A stretch of 64,000 nucleotides of DNA. Source: Alkalimonas delamerensis (GTDB lineage: Bacteria; Pseudomonadota; Gammaproteobacteria; Enterobacterales; Alteromonadaceae). The position numbers were made by a program, and so were the translations under genes. The notes beneath the pieces are model-generated. The model searched no databases. It was not told the origin of the DNA and was given only the letters and a program-made list of their open reading frames with translations. Where the stretch lies: NCBI RefSeq assembly GCF_030717955.1, contig NZ_JAUZVY010000002.1, positions 496,001-560,000 on the forward strand. The letters run 5' to 3'. Shown in pieces: positions 18,406 through 27,331 of this stretch. Within the stretch, counting starts at the first letter, position 1. Each line of letters starts with the position of its first letter.

Positions 18406-19842
18406 ATGCCAAGAAGAACTAAAATCGTAGCCACCCTGGGGCCGGCGACCAATACTGAAGCAGCCATTGAGCAACTGATCCGCAAGGGCGCGACGGTTTT
18501 CCGCTTTAACTTCTCGCACGGCACTGCCGACGATCATCGGCAACGTGCATCCATGGTACGCAGTGCTGCCAGCAAAACCGGCACCCATGTCGCCATTCTC
18601 GGCGATTTGCAAGGCCCCAAAATTCGTGTCTCAACCTTTGCCGATGGCGCTGTGGTACTGCAACAGGATCAAGCTTTTACGTTGGATGCCTCTTTACCCA
18701 AGGGCGCCGGTACCCTTGAGCAGGTCGGCATCGACTACAAAGAGCTGCCGCAGGATGTTCAGCCAGGGGATGTGCTGTTGCTGGACGATGGCCGTATTCA
18801 ACTGCAAGTCACGGGTGTCGATGGCAGCAAAGTGCATACCCGAGTCACCGTGGCTGGCAAGCTGAGCAATAACAAAGGCATCAATCGCCAGGGTGGTGGC
18901 TTGACCGCCCCTGCCCTGACCGAAAAAGACAAAAATGACATCAAGCTGGCTGCGGAAATCGATGTCGATTACCTGGCGGTTTCCTTCCCACGCTGTGGTG
19001 ACGATTTGCGGCTGGCGCGTGAACTGGCGAAAGAAGCCGGCTCCGAGGCCCGCATTATGGCCAAAGTTGAGCGGGCAGAAGCCGTTGCTGATAACGCTAC
19101 CCTGGATGACATCATTCTGGCTTCCGACGCTGTGATGGTCGCGCGTGGCGATCTGGGGGTTGAGATTGGCGATGCCGAATTGGTCGGCCAGCAAAAACGC
19201 ATTATCGCCCGTAGCCGTCAATTAAATCGCATTGTGATTACCGCCACACAAATGATGGAATCGATGATCGAAAGCCCGATGCCAACCCGGGCAGAGGTGA
19301 TGGATGTGGCCAATGCGGTGCTTGATGGCACCGATGCGGTGATGCTGTCGGCAGAAACCGCCGCTGGCGCCTACCCTGCTGAAACCGTCGATGCCATGGC
19401 ACGGGTCTGTATTGGTGCCGAGAAACATCCCAGCATTAAAGTATCCAAACACCGGCTCGACGAAACCTTCAGTGAGGTCAGTGAAACCGTTGCCATGTCG
19501 GCCATGTATGCTGCCAACCACTTGCCAGGCATCAAAGCCATCATAGCTCTGACGGAGTCGGGGTACACTGCCAAGCTGATGTCGCGCATCACCTCGACCC
19601 AGCCCATCTATGCCCTGTCTCGCCATGAAAAAACGCTGAACAAACTGGCGTTGTACCGGGGCGTCTATCCGGCATTCTTTGATACCCGGACCATCCCGGC
19701 GCAAGAGCTGGCCAACAGCGCCATTCAATGCATCGCATCCAAGGCTGAGCTAAAAAGTGGCGACCTGGTGATTCTGACCCATGGCGATCAGATGGAAACC
19801 ATAGGCGCGTCCAATACCTGCAAAATTGTTCAGGTTAAGTAG
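18406..19842 (+). CDS. pyk: Pyruvate kinase
   Basis: The 478-residue enzyme has RRTKIVATLGPAT at the N-terminus, RFNFSHG, the catalytic MAKVERAEA region, MVARGDLGVEIG and the TQMMESMIESPMPTRAEVMDVANAV signature. It converts phosphoenolpyruvate and ADP to pyruvate and ATP. The ATG at 18406, six bases after AGGAG, is chosen over the preceding TTG. A HexR palindrome upstream indicates co-regulation with the Entner-Doudoroff operon. Confidence 0.96.
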   Translation: MPRRTKIVATLGPATNTEAAIEQLIRKGATVFRFNFSHGTADDHRQRASMVRSAASKTGTHVAILGDLQGPKIRVSTFADGAVVLQQDQAFTLDASLPKGAGTLEQVGIDYKELPQDVQPGDVLLLDDGRIQLQVTGVDGSKVHTRVTVAGKLSNNKGINRQGGGLTAPALTEKDKNDIKLAAEIDVDYLAVSFPRCGDDLRLARELAKEAGSEARIMAKVERAEAVADNATLDDIILASDAVMVARGDLGVEIGDAELVGQQKRIIARSRQLNRIVITATQMMESMIESPMPTRAEVMDVANAVLDGTDAVMLSAETAAGAYPAETVDAMARVCIGAEKHPSIKVSKHRLDETFSEVSETVAMSAMYAANHLPGIKAIIALTESGYTAKLMSRITSTQPIYALSRHEKTLNKLALYRGVYPAFFDTRTIPAQELANSAIQCIASKAELKSGDLVILTHGDQMETIGASNTCKIVQVK

Positions 19843-19865
19843 CCGCTAGACCCATCGATTTAATA

Positions 19866-19889
19866 AGCCACCTTCAGGTGGCTTTTTTT
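19866..19889 (+). terminator. Rho-independent terminator of pyk
   Basis: Stem AGCCACC/GGTGGCT with a TTCA loop, followed by seven T. The stop codon of the convergent transporter gene (19874) lies inside the stem. Confidence 0.9.
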
Positions 19890-20827
19890 ATGCTGCGATG
19901 GAAGTACTGACGCCAAAGCGGTGATAAGGCGGTGATCATCGATCCCGTCACCACCAGACAAGCGCCCAGAATGGCCCAGCCATTCAGTGGCTCCGGCCTT
20001 AGCCAGTCGGGTTGCAGTGCATGCAGCCCTTTGGCAACCAGAATGGTCACCAGAGGCGTTATCGCCAGTACGGCACTGACTTTGTAGGCTTCCCAGTGGT
20101 GCAATGCTTCGGCAAAAGCGCCGTAGGCAACCACGGTATTGAGGCAACAGAACAGCAAAAACAGCCAGTGCCAGAGCGAGAGATGCCACAGCGGCTGCAA
20201 ATCGGACAAGGGCATAAACACCAAAGCACCGGCGCAGTAAATCAACACCATGATTTGTTGTGAGCTGTAATGCACCAACAATTGCTTTTGTGCCAGCGCA
20301 TAGGCCGCCCAGGTCACTGCGGCCCCGATAATCAACAGCAGCCCCCAGCTTTCTTCACTGACGCTGGTAAGCAAGGGAACAAGGCGCTCATTAAAAAACA
20401 GCAGCAGACCAATCAGCAGTACCAGGGCGCCAACTTTTTGCCACAACTGCAAGCGCTCTTTAAAGAGCCACACGCCGCCCAGCATCATCAGAAAAGGCGC
20501 CAGTTGGATCAACAGCTGGCCGGTTTCAGCAGTCAAGTAGTTCAGGCCCGACATGTACATCAGGTAGTTGGCCAGTAAGCCAGCAATGGCAATGAGCAGC
20601 AGCAGGATCCCCTGTCGGCTTAACAAGGACAATCTGGGCCATTGCCCCTGAGCCTGTAACCAAAGCCCTACCAGCAAAGCCGCCACTAAAAAGCGGACAC
20701 CGGTCAGGGTGCTGGCGGTTAGAAAATCCAGCAAGACTTTCAATACAATGGGCAAAACGCCCCACAACACGGCGGTGGTCAAAGCCAGGCTAAAACCCAG
20801 CAAAGCACGGCCAGAGACCTGATGCAT
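19874..20827 (-). CDS. EamA/DMT-family permease
   Basis: The protein has ten hydrophobic helices in two EamA repeats (about residues 8-135 and 145-285), as in drug/metabolite exporters such as RhaT or YdcZ relatives. Substrate unknown. Two starts are possible: GTG 20890 or ATG 20827 (MHQVSGRALLGFS). The ATG is preferred because the extra 21 residues overlap a set of palindromic operator-like sequences and align poorly with EamA starts; it gives 317 residues. The last codons lie in the pyk terminator. Confidence 0.8.
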   Translation of the reverse strand: MHQVSGRALLGFSLALTTAVLWGVLPIVLKVLLDFLTASTLTGVRFLVAALLVGLWLQAQGQWPRLSLLSRQGILLLLIAIAGLLANYLMYMSGLNYLTAETGQLLIQLAPFLMMLGGVWLFKERLQLWQKVGALVLLIGLLLFFNERLVPLLTSVSEESWGLLLIIGAAVTWAAYALAQKQLLVHYSSQQIMVLIYCAGALVFMPLSDLQPLWHLSLWHWLFLLFCCLNTVVAYGAFAEALHHWEAYKVSAVLAITPLVTILVAKGLHALQPDWLRPEPLNGWAILGACLVVTGSMITALSPLWRQYFHRSIKKAT

Positions 20828-20841
20828 ATCAGCAACCTGTT

Positions 20842-20899
20842 TTAGGTAAATATACCTAAGCAACCTCAAGATGCGAGTTTCAGAAGTCACTTAGGTATA
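20842..20899. promoter_or_regulatory. Palindromic operator-like cluster before the EamA gene
   Basis: TTAGGTA-AATA-TACCTAA (20842-20859) is a perfect 7-4-7 palindrome 15 bases before the preferred ATG. A third copy, CTTAGGTATA, lies at 20890-20899. Three half-sites of one motif suggest a binding site for a local repressor of the exporter. Confidence 0.5.
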
Positions 20900-21040
20900 A
20901 ACCCTACCATTGTCGCTGATTGCAGAGAAAATGTCGCTTAATTTCAGTAAACTGTAGCTTTAATGCGACTTGCGGCAGATCAAGCCAGCAAGGTTTGCTT
21001 TTGCTATACTGCCAGCATGAACGAGACATCAGGAGTTAGC

Positions 21041-22036
21041 ATGAGCAGCATTCGTCGTATTGGGATCCTCACCTCAGGAGGCGATGCGCCGGGTATGAAC
21101 GCCTGCATCCGCTCCATCGTGCTGACAGCCGCCGCCCATCAGATTGACGTCATCGGTTTCTCGCATGGCTACAACGGCCTGATTGAGGGGGAATACCGCA
21201 CCTTATTGCCCTACCATGTGCAACACATCATTCATCTGGGAGGCACCATTTTAAAAAGTGCCCGTTGCCCCGCCATGCATACAGAGCAAGGGCCCAAAGC
21301 GGCAGCACAAACCTTGCAGCAACTGCAACTCGATGCCTTGTTGGTTATTGGGGGGGATGGCAGCTTTAAAGGGGCTCTGGCCATTGCCCAGCATTACTCC
21401 GGGCAAATCCTGGGCTTGCCCGGTACCATTGATAACGATGTCGATGGTACCGACGCCACCATCGGCTACGCCACCGCCATCGATACTGCTTTGGATGCGA
21501 TAGATAAAATTCGCGATACCGCCGATGCCTTTGAGCGCATTTTCCTGGTGGAGTTAATGGGCCGGCACAGCGGCTTTATCGCACTGTCGGCTGGCATTGC
21601 CAGTGGTGCCGAGCAAATTATCTGCCCAGAGCTGGGACGACTGACCCCGGACGATCTTGAGCGAGTGACTCGCCCGATTCAAAATGCCCAGCTGGTGAAA
21701 GGCAAAAGCAGCTACATCATGGTGGTGGCCGAACATTGCTATCCCGGTGGCAGCACGGCTTTGGCCGAAGCCATCACCAAAGCCATTGGCATTGAATGCC
21801 GGGCATGTGTACTGGGCCATATCCAACGTGGTGGTTCACCGATTGGCGCCGATCGCATTCTGGCAACCAAGCTGGGAGCCTATGCAGTGGAGCAACTGTT
21901 AAAAGGAGCGCACTTGATGATGGCCGGTGAAGTCAACCACACCGCTTCTCTGTACCCGCTGCAAGCCAGTGGTGAAGGAAAAAAACGCATCGACCCTTAC
22001 CTGCTGCGCTGGCAACAACAGGTTGCCAGCGATTGA
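21041..22036 (+). CDS. pfkA: ATP-dependent 6-phosphofructokinase
   Basis: The 331-residue protein has GILTSGGDAPGMNACIR, GGDGSFKGA and the catalytic PGTIDNDVDGTD; Gly in PGTIDND (and not Lys) indicates ATP as donor, not pyrophosphate. ELMGRHSGFIAL and HIQRGGSPIGADR complete the family pattern. It phosphorylates fructose 6-phosphate in glycolysis. ATG 21041 has AGGAG five bases upstream; an earlier ATG at 21017 is less likely. It is convergent with the LytT-type regulator with a 22-base gap. Confidence 0.95.
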   Translation: MSSIRRIGILTSGGDAPGMNACIRSIVLTAAAHQIDVIGFSHGYNGLIEGEYRTLLPYHVQHIIHLGGTILKSARCPAMHTEQGPKAAAQTLQQLQLDALLVIGGDGSFKGALAIAQHYSGQILGLPGTIDNDVDGTDATIGYATAIDTALDAIDKIRDTADAFERIFLVELMGRHSGFIALSAGIASGAEQIICPELGRLTPDDLERVTRPIQNAQLVKGKSSYIMVVAEHCYPGGSTALAEAITKAIGIECRACVLGHIQRGGSPIGADRILATKLGAYAVEQLLKGAHLMMAGEVNHTASLYPLQASGEGKKRIDPYLLRWQQQVASD

Positions 22037-22058
22037 AGGTGGCGCTTGGAGAAAAGGC

Positions 22059-22880
22059 CTAGGCACCTTTGAAGACTTGTTTCACTCTGTCTTTGTAACT
22101 GCGGCTCACTTTCACCGTTTGCTCGTTGCTCAGCACCAGTTGATGCTCGCCATTGGGCAGCATCTGCAGCTTGACGATGGTATTGACATTGACAATGGCA
22201 GAGCGATGCACACGCACAAACAAGCGGGGATCCAGTTCCTGCTCCAGTTCTTTCATGGTTTTGCGCAGAATATGAGTCTGGCCATCCCGGGTATGAATGC
22301 ACATGTAATCGCCAGCCGCATCCACCCAGTGAATGTCCACCACCATCACCCGGGTAATTTCGCCACTGTCTTTGATGCTAATGGCTTCAGGGTAGCGGGA
22401 GTCGACTACCGGCTCTTCATTGCTAAGTCGCTCCAGGATGGTTTCAGCATCATCCCCGGTTAAGCGAGATACCACCTGAGCCAATTGCGACTTATGCTTT
22501 TGCACATCCTTGCTTTCAAAGGCCTTGATGGCTTTGTCGATAGCCAGCCTCAGCCGCTCAGCTTCAACCGGTTTCAGCACATAATCGATGGCATTGACAT
22601 CAAAAGCTGCCAACGCATAGTGATCGTAGGCGGTGACAAAAATAACGTAGGGCATTGGCAGCTGTTGCTGCTGCAACTGCTCCAGAACAGCGAAACCATC
22701 CATGCCCGGCATTTCCACATCCAGAAAGACCAGATCGGGCTGGTGCTGAGCAATGGCGTCCAGTGCTTCTTTGCCATTGCCACATTCGGCTACCACCTTG
22801 AGTGTGGGATACTCATTGAGCCGGTACAACATCCCCTTGCGCGCAAGAGGCTCATCATCAACCACCACCACATTCAGCAT
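22059..22880 (-). CDS. LytTR-family response regulator
   Basis: The 273-residue regulator has an N-terminal receiver domain (residues 1-120; VDDEPLAR acidic pair, phospho-Asp in LVFLDVEMPGMDG, Thr in FVTAYD, Lys in YVLKPVEAERL) and a C-terminal LytTR DNA-binding domain (about 165-270; HRSAIVNVNTI, LSNEQTVKVSRSYKDR). It starts three bases after its partner kinase, so they form one operon. Family members of the YehT/YpdB/AlgR type regulate transporters or surface traits; the target here is unknown. Confidence 0.93.
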   Translation of the reverse strand: MLNVVVVDDEPLARKGMLYRLNEYPTLKVVAECGNGKEALDAIAQHQPDLVFLDVEMPGMDGFAVLEQLQQQQLPMPYVIFVTAYDHYALAAFDVNAIDYVLKPVEAERLRLAIDKAIKAFESKDVQKHKSQLAQVVSRLTGDDAETILERLSNEEPVVDSRYPEAISIKDSGEITRVMVVDIHWVDAAGDYMCIHTRDGQTHILRKTMKELEQELDPRLFVRVHRSAIVNVNTIVKLQMLPNGEHQLVLSNEQTVKVSRSYKDRVKQVFKGA

Positions 22881-22883
22881 TGT

Positions 22884-23969
22884 TCAGGATCCCGCTGTTT
22901 CAAGTTCATAAGGAATTCGGATATTCACTCTCAGCCCTTGCGGCTCATTGTGGGTCAGCACCAGTGAAAAATTATGATCGTACAAAGCCGCTAAACGCTC
23001 CCGGGTGTTGACCAGGCCTACGCCACTGTGCTCGGACTTTGGCAGGCCTCTGTCCAGCGGCACACCTGGCCCATCATCCGCAACTTCCAGTAAAAGGTCG
23101 TGACCAAATTTTTTGGCCGAAATCGCAATGGTGCCGCCCTCAACTCTGTTGGCAACCGCGTACTTTATGGCATTTTCAATCAGAGGTTGCAAGATTAAGC
23201 TGGGCACCAGCGCCTGGCAGGCATCATCCCCGACTTCAAAGCTTACTTTCAGCCGCTCAGAAAAGCGCACCTTTTCGATTTCAAGGTACAATCGGGCTGC
23301 ACTGATTTCTTGTTGCAGTGGTACCTTTTTAATTGGATCCTTGTACAGGGAATAGCGCAAAAAGTCACTGAGCCGGGTCACCATTTTCTCAGCCGTATCG
23401 TTTTCCCGTGTCAGTACCAGAGTGGCGATCGCGTTCAGGGTGTTGAACAGAAAGTGCGGGTTCAGCTGGTAGCGCAGCATTTTTAACTGAGCTTCGTGCG
23501 CCCTGTTGGTTGCAGTTAACAGCTTTTGCTTTTCACGTTGCAGGGTCTGGTAGTATTTAATTCCGAAGTAGAGCCCGCTCCAGCTCAGAATCACATAAAA
23601 AGATACCGGCGCGTGTCTCAGATAAATTTGCATCCAGCTCCAGCTTTTGGGGGTAAAGCCATGCCGGTAAATTTCCCAGTAGGAGTGATTTTTAAAAATA
23701 GTCCAGATCACGGCCACCAGGGTGGCCAACATCAGTACCGTGATGATCATTTTCAGCGGGTGCCAGTGCCAGGCGCGTTGATAGACGTAGCGCAGCGGTA
23801 TGGTCAACAGCCAGCCAACAAACGCATCCAGCATCACCACCCAAAGATAGGCATCGCGCATTTCCTGCACCAAAGAGCCAAGGTAATGCACCACCGCAAA
23901 GCCAATCCAGCCAAGGGTATGAAGCAGCCAGAACTGCAGATGTTTTTTGTCGTCAATATTGCGCAGCAA
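22884..23969 (-). CDS. LytS/YehU-type sensor histidine kinase
   Basis: Four N-terminal membrane helices (about residues 10-150) precede a His_kinase domain with the phospho-accepting histidine in LNPHFLFNTLN and an ATPase domain with LQPLIENAIKYAV and DDGPGVPL. There is no large periplasmic sensor, so the membrane helices probably sense the signal. The open frame extends to a TTG at 24011, but that codon overlaps a TATAAT-like sequence; the TTG at 23969 (LLRNIDDKK) is an equally plausible start, giving about 361 residues. Confidence 0.88.
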   Translation of the reverse strand: MLRNIDDKKHLQFWLLHTLGWIGFAVVHYLGSLVQEMRDAYLWVVMLDAFVGWLLTIPLRYVYQRAWHWHPLKMIITVLMLATLVAVIWTIFKNHSYWEIYRHGFTPKSWSWMQIYLRHAPVSFYVILSWSGLYFGIKYYQTLQREKQKLLTATNRAHEAQLKMLRYQLNPHFLFNTLNAIATLVLTRENDTAEKMVTRLSDFLRYSLYKDPIKKVPLQQEISAARLYLEIEKVRFSERLKVSFEVGDDACQALVPSLILQPLIENAIKYAVANRVEGGTIAISAKKFGHDLLLEVADDGPGVPLDRGLPKSEHSGVGLVNTRERLAALYDHNFSLVLTHNEPQGLRVNIRIPYELETAGS

Positions 23970-24063
23970 AGCACGATCCCCAGGGCCTTTGGTAAGGACT
24001 ATTATACCCAATCAGACCACCACTGCGGACCGGTTAAACCTGATTCTTGCTTCATTAGTCGCA

Positions 24064-24537
24064 TCAGCCTTGATACCGGATGCCCAAACGCTGCAACACA
24101 AAGCTCAGCAGCCAGGCCGGGCCTATCAGCAAAAAGAAAATATCCTGAAAAAAAGAAGGTTTTTTGCCTTCAATCCTGTGGCCAATAAACTGCAGCAACC
24201 ACATCAGCACAAAAAGCGCTAAGCTGGTCAGCCACAGTGGCGTGGTTAAGGCTTGCTCATGCCAGCGCAGCAGCGTGAACACCAGCGCGGTAAACAAAGT
24301 CATGCCAGCCCCAAGGGCAAAGGACAAGCGAAAATAGAACACCAGCACCGGCAAGGCTATCAACATGGACCAATTGATGTCATTGGCACTAAAACCAGCC
24401 AACGGCATCGGCAGGGACCACAGCAAGCCAAACACAGTGGCATAAATGACGGGCACTGCCAGCCAGTGAATGGCTTTATTGACCGGGTGTTGGTGACTGA
24501 CCGCGTAGTCGTCAAACCATTGCTGTGCTGTTTTCAT
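24064..24537 (-). CDS. Mpo1-like (DUF962) membrane protein
   Basis: The 157-residue protein begins with WFDDYAVSHQHPVNKAIHWLAVP, matching DUF962/YGL010w, where the SxxHxxxxNKxxH histidines are conserved. Four membrane helices follow, and QFIGHRIEGKKPSF is the second conserved motif. The yeast homologue Mpo1 is an iron-dependent dioxygenase for 2-hydroxy fatty acid alpha-oxidation; the bacterial role is unproven. Confidence 0.85.
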   Translation of the reverse strand: MKTAQQWFDDYAVSHQHPVNKAIHWLAVPVIYATVFGLLWSLPMPLAGFSANDINWSMLIALPVLVFYFRLSFALGAGMTLFTALVFTLLRWHEQALTTPLWLTSLALFVLMWLLQFIGHRIEGKKPSFFQDIFFLLIGPAWLLSFVLQRLGIRYQG

Positions 24538-24598
24538 AGGACCACCTGTAAGAAACGACTGGCCCTACCAGACTAATCCGATTGTTAACAAAGTCAAG

Positions 24599-25018
24599 TT
24601 ATTCAGCCAGCCCCGCCAGCACTGGGATGGGTTTGCGATCAGGCCCCAATGCGACAAAGGTAAAGCTGCCGGAAATGGCTTTGTGCTGATCGTCCTGATA
24701 CATGTGCTCCAGAAAAATATCCACATGCACCCGAATGCTGGTGCGACCAACATGATCGACCTTGGCCACCAACTCAATCAAACTGCCGGCCGGAATGGCT
24801 TCTTTAAAATCGACCCGGTCGGACGATACCGTCACCAGAGGTTTGCGGCAAAAACGGGTGGCAGCGATAAAGGCCGCTTCATCCATCCAGGCCAGGGCCT
24901 CGCCACCAAACAAGGTGTTGTGGTGGTTGGTTCGGCCGGGGAACACGGTTTTAGTGACCCGGGTTAATGCATGCTGCATGCGTTTGGCAATGAGGGCGTC
25001 TTGGTTCTCTGTGCTCAT
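24599..25018 (-). CDS. Acyl-CoA thioesterase (YciA-type hotdog fold)
   Basis: The 139-residue protein has the single-hotdog pattern FPGRTNHHNTLFGGEALAWMDEAAFIAATRFC, with the catalytic Asp in MDEAA, and then a valine-rich strand block. It hydrolyses acyl-CoA esters. The start at ATG 25018 (MSTENQDAL) matches family length; the upstream extension to 25063 has no ribosome site. Confidence 0.85.
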   Translation of the reverse strand: MSTENQDALIAKRMQHALTRVTKTVFPGRTNHHNTLFGGEALAWMDEAAFIAATRFCRKPLVTVSSDRVDFKEAIPAGSLIELVAKVDHVGRTSIRVHVDIFLEHMYQDDQHKAISGSFTFVALGPDRKPIPVLAGLAE

Positions 25019-25104
25019 CAGTGGCTGCTCGGTTTTGGACTGCGGGCGCGCATTGTACGTCAACCCGCATCAAATGCAATGCTGCGGCCCGCAGTTGTCG
25101 CTGG

Positions 25105-25461
25105 TTACCGCATTGAGCTTAGCATCGGGCCAAGTGGCTGGCCACCTACCAGGTGCAGATGAATGTGATACACCTCCTGACCACCATGCTGGTTGCAGTT
25201 CATAATCAGCCGATAACCATCCTCGGCAATGCCTTCGGCTGCCGCCAGTTTGCGCGCTACGGTGAACAGTCGGCCCAGGGCAGCTTCGTGGACAGGCTCA
25301 ACATCGTTGACGGTTGGGATTAACTGATTGGGAATGATCAGAATATGGCTGGGGGCTCTGGGATGGATATCGCGAAATGCGGTGACCAGCTCGTCCTGAT
25401 AGAGAATATCGGCTGGGATTTCCTTTCGGACAATTTTACTGAAAATGGTTTCTTCCGCCAT
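25105..25461 (-). CDS. hinT: HIT-family purine nucleoside phosphoramidase (HinT)
   Basis: The 118-residue protein has MAEETIFSKIVRKEIPADI and the histidine triad VYHIHLHLVGG near the C-terminus. HinT hydrolyses AMP-lysine and other nucleoside phosphoramidates. It is divergent from the M61 peptidase gene. Confidence 0.93.
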   Translation of the reverse strand: MAEETIFSKIVRKEIPADILYQDELVTAFRDIHPRAPSHILIIPNQLIPTVNDVEPVHEAALGRLFTVARKLAAAEGIAEDGYRLIMNCNQHGGQEVYHIHLHLVGGQPLGPMLSSMR

Positions 25462-25519
25462 GAGAGATCCTTGTCGTGTTACAATCGTCAAACAGAGTCT
25501 GTAGGAGAATTCAGTATAT

Positions 25520-27331
25520 ATGAAGGCCTTGATTCAATACCAGCTCCGTTCCGTCGATATTGCCGCCCACCTGATTGAGGTGGAGCTGCAAGTTCGCCCC
25601 CGTCAGGATGCCCCCTTGCAGTTGCAATTGCCCGCCTGGATCCCAGGCAGTTACATGATCCGTGACTTTGCCCGCAACATCGTCTGGCTGAGCGCTTGTG
25701 ACGCACAGGGCGCACTGAGCCCGGTAAAAATCGACAAGCAAAACTGGCAGATTGCTCACCGCGGTGAACCGGTGACGGTGCGTTACCAGATTTATGCTTT
25801 TGATCGCTCGGTGCGGGCGGCCTATCTGGACGATGAAATCGCCATTCTAAACCCGGCCTGCCTCTGCCTTTCGGTCGCAGGTTTTGAGTCCGAGCCGCAC
25901 CAGTTGGAGGTGCTAAAGCCCACCGAGGCATGGGCCAAAGACTGGCGGCTGGCTACAGCCTTGCCGGCCATGGCCGGCACCCCAGAGCTTGGCTTTGGCT
26001 GCTACCTGGCGGCTGATTACCAACAGCTGATTGACAGCCCCTTGCTGGCCGGGCATTTTGAAGTCAGCCGCTTTGACATCGATGGCGTGCCCCACTACCT
26101 GGTAGTCAGCGGCCGAAACTGTTTTGACATGGCGCGTTTTAGTGCCGATCTGGCGCGGATTTGCCAGCAACAAAAAGCCCTTTTCGGTGCCCTGCCCGAC
26201 GACTTGTCGGCCTATTGGTTCCTGACCTGGGTGACCGACAGCGGCTTTGGGGGGCTGGAGCACCGCGATTCAACGCTGCTGCTGTGCAGCCGCTTTGATC
26301 TGCCCGCGAGCAACCAGCCGGCGCTCAGCGAGGGCTATCAGACCTTGCTCAGTCTGTGCAGCCATGAGTACCTGCATACCTGGTGGATCAAGCGGTTAAA
26401 GCCTGCCGAATTTCACCCCTACCGCCTGGCGCAGGAACAATACAGCCGCCAACTTTGGATTTATGAGGGCTTTACCTCCTACCTGGATGATTTAGCGCTG
26501 TACAGCAGCGGCCTGCAAAACGAGGCGGATTACCTGCGCGCTTTGGAAAAAACCATCAGCAGGGTTACGCGTAATCCAAGCAATACCGTGCAATCGCTAG
26601 AAGACAGCAGCTTTGATGCCTGGACCAAGTTCTACAAGCAGGATGAAAATGCCGTCAATGCCGTGGCCAGCTATTATGCCAAAGGCGCTCTGGTTGCCCT
26701 TTGCCTGGATGCGGCTTTGAGCCAACAGCAGCGCAGCCTGCCCGAGTTGATGCGACAACTTTGGACGCAGCACCTTGATGGTGGCACCCCGGATGGCGCC
26801 ATTCAGGCCATCTTACAGAATTGGCAATTGCCTGAACTAGCCACCAGATTGACGGCCTGGGTGCAACAGCCGGAAATTCTGCCGCTGGCGGAGCTGCTGC
26901 CTGCGCTTGGGCTTTCACTGAGCTTTCGCCAGCCGCAAGGGCAGGATGATCTCAATGGGCCGGCGAAAGAAACCGAAGAAGGCAGCCCACAGCAATCTGC
27001 CTGGTTGGGGGCCCTGTCCCAGGGCAATGAGCTCTGCCTGAAGCTGACTGCCGTCTATCATGGCGGCCCGGCGCATCAGGCAGGCTTGATGGTGGGTGAT
27101 GAGGTGTTGGCGCTGGCGGGCTACCGTCTGAACCAGAGCAGTCAGGCCGAGCTGTTGAAACGCTTACCTAAACAACAGCCGATTGAGGTGCAGTTCTTCC
27201 GGCGCGATCGGCTGTTGTCGTCCAACATGGTGCTGACCGAGCCACCGGCCACCGTGGCGCAGCTTACCGTAACAGATGCACAGCTGCTGGCCCATTGGTG
27301 GGCCAAAGCTGCCCGCGAGCCGCAAGTTTAA
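25520..27331 (+). CDS. M61 glycyl-aminopeptidase-like peptidase with PDZ domain
   Basis: The 603-residue protein shows an N-terminal beta domain, the gluzincin motif SHEYLHTWWIKRLKP (HExxH near residue 281), the GFTSYLDDL helix that carries the third zinc ligand Glu (IYEGFTSY), and a C-terminal PDZ-like segment (about 500-590; GGPAHQAGLMVGDEVLALAG). No signal peptide is seen, so it is probably cytosolic. M61 enzymes prefer N-terminal Gly or Ala. It converges with the M23 gene and overlaps it by four bases. Confidence 0.92.
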   Translation: MKALIQYQLRSVDIAAHLIEVELQVRPRQDAPLQLQLPAWIPGSYMIRDFARNIVWLSACDAQGALSPVKIDKQNWQIAHRGEPVTVRYQIYAFDRSVRAAYLDDEIAILNPACLCLSVAGFESEPHQLEVLKPTEAWAKDWRLATALPAMAGTPELGFGCYLAADYQQLIDSPLLAGHFEVSRFDIDGVPHYLVVSGRNCFDMARFSADLARICQQQKALFGALPDDLSAYWFLTWVTDSGFGGLEHRDSTLLLCSRFDLPASNQPALSEGYQTLLSLCSHEYLHTWWIKRLKPAEFHPYRLAQEQYSRQLWIYEGFTSYLDDLALYSSGLQNEADYLRALEKTISRVTRNPSNTVQSLEDSSFDAWTKFYKQDENAVNAVASYYAKGALVALCLDAALSQQQRSLPELMRQLWTQHLDGGTPDGAIQAILQNWQLPELATRLTAWVQQPEILPLAELLPALGLSLSFRQPQGQDDLNGPAKETEEGSPQQSAWLGALSQGNELCLKLTAVYHGGPAHQAGLMVGDEVLALAGYRLNQSSQAELLKRLPKQQPIEVQFFRRDRLLSSNMVLTEPPATVAQLTVTDAQLLAHWWAKAAREPQV

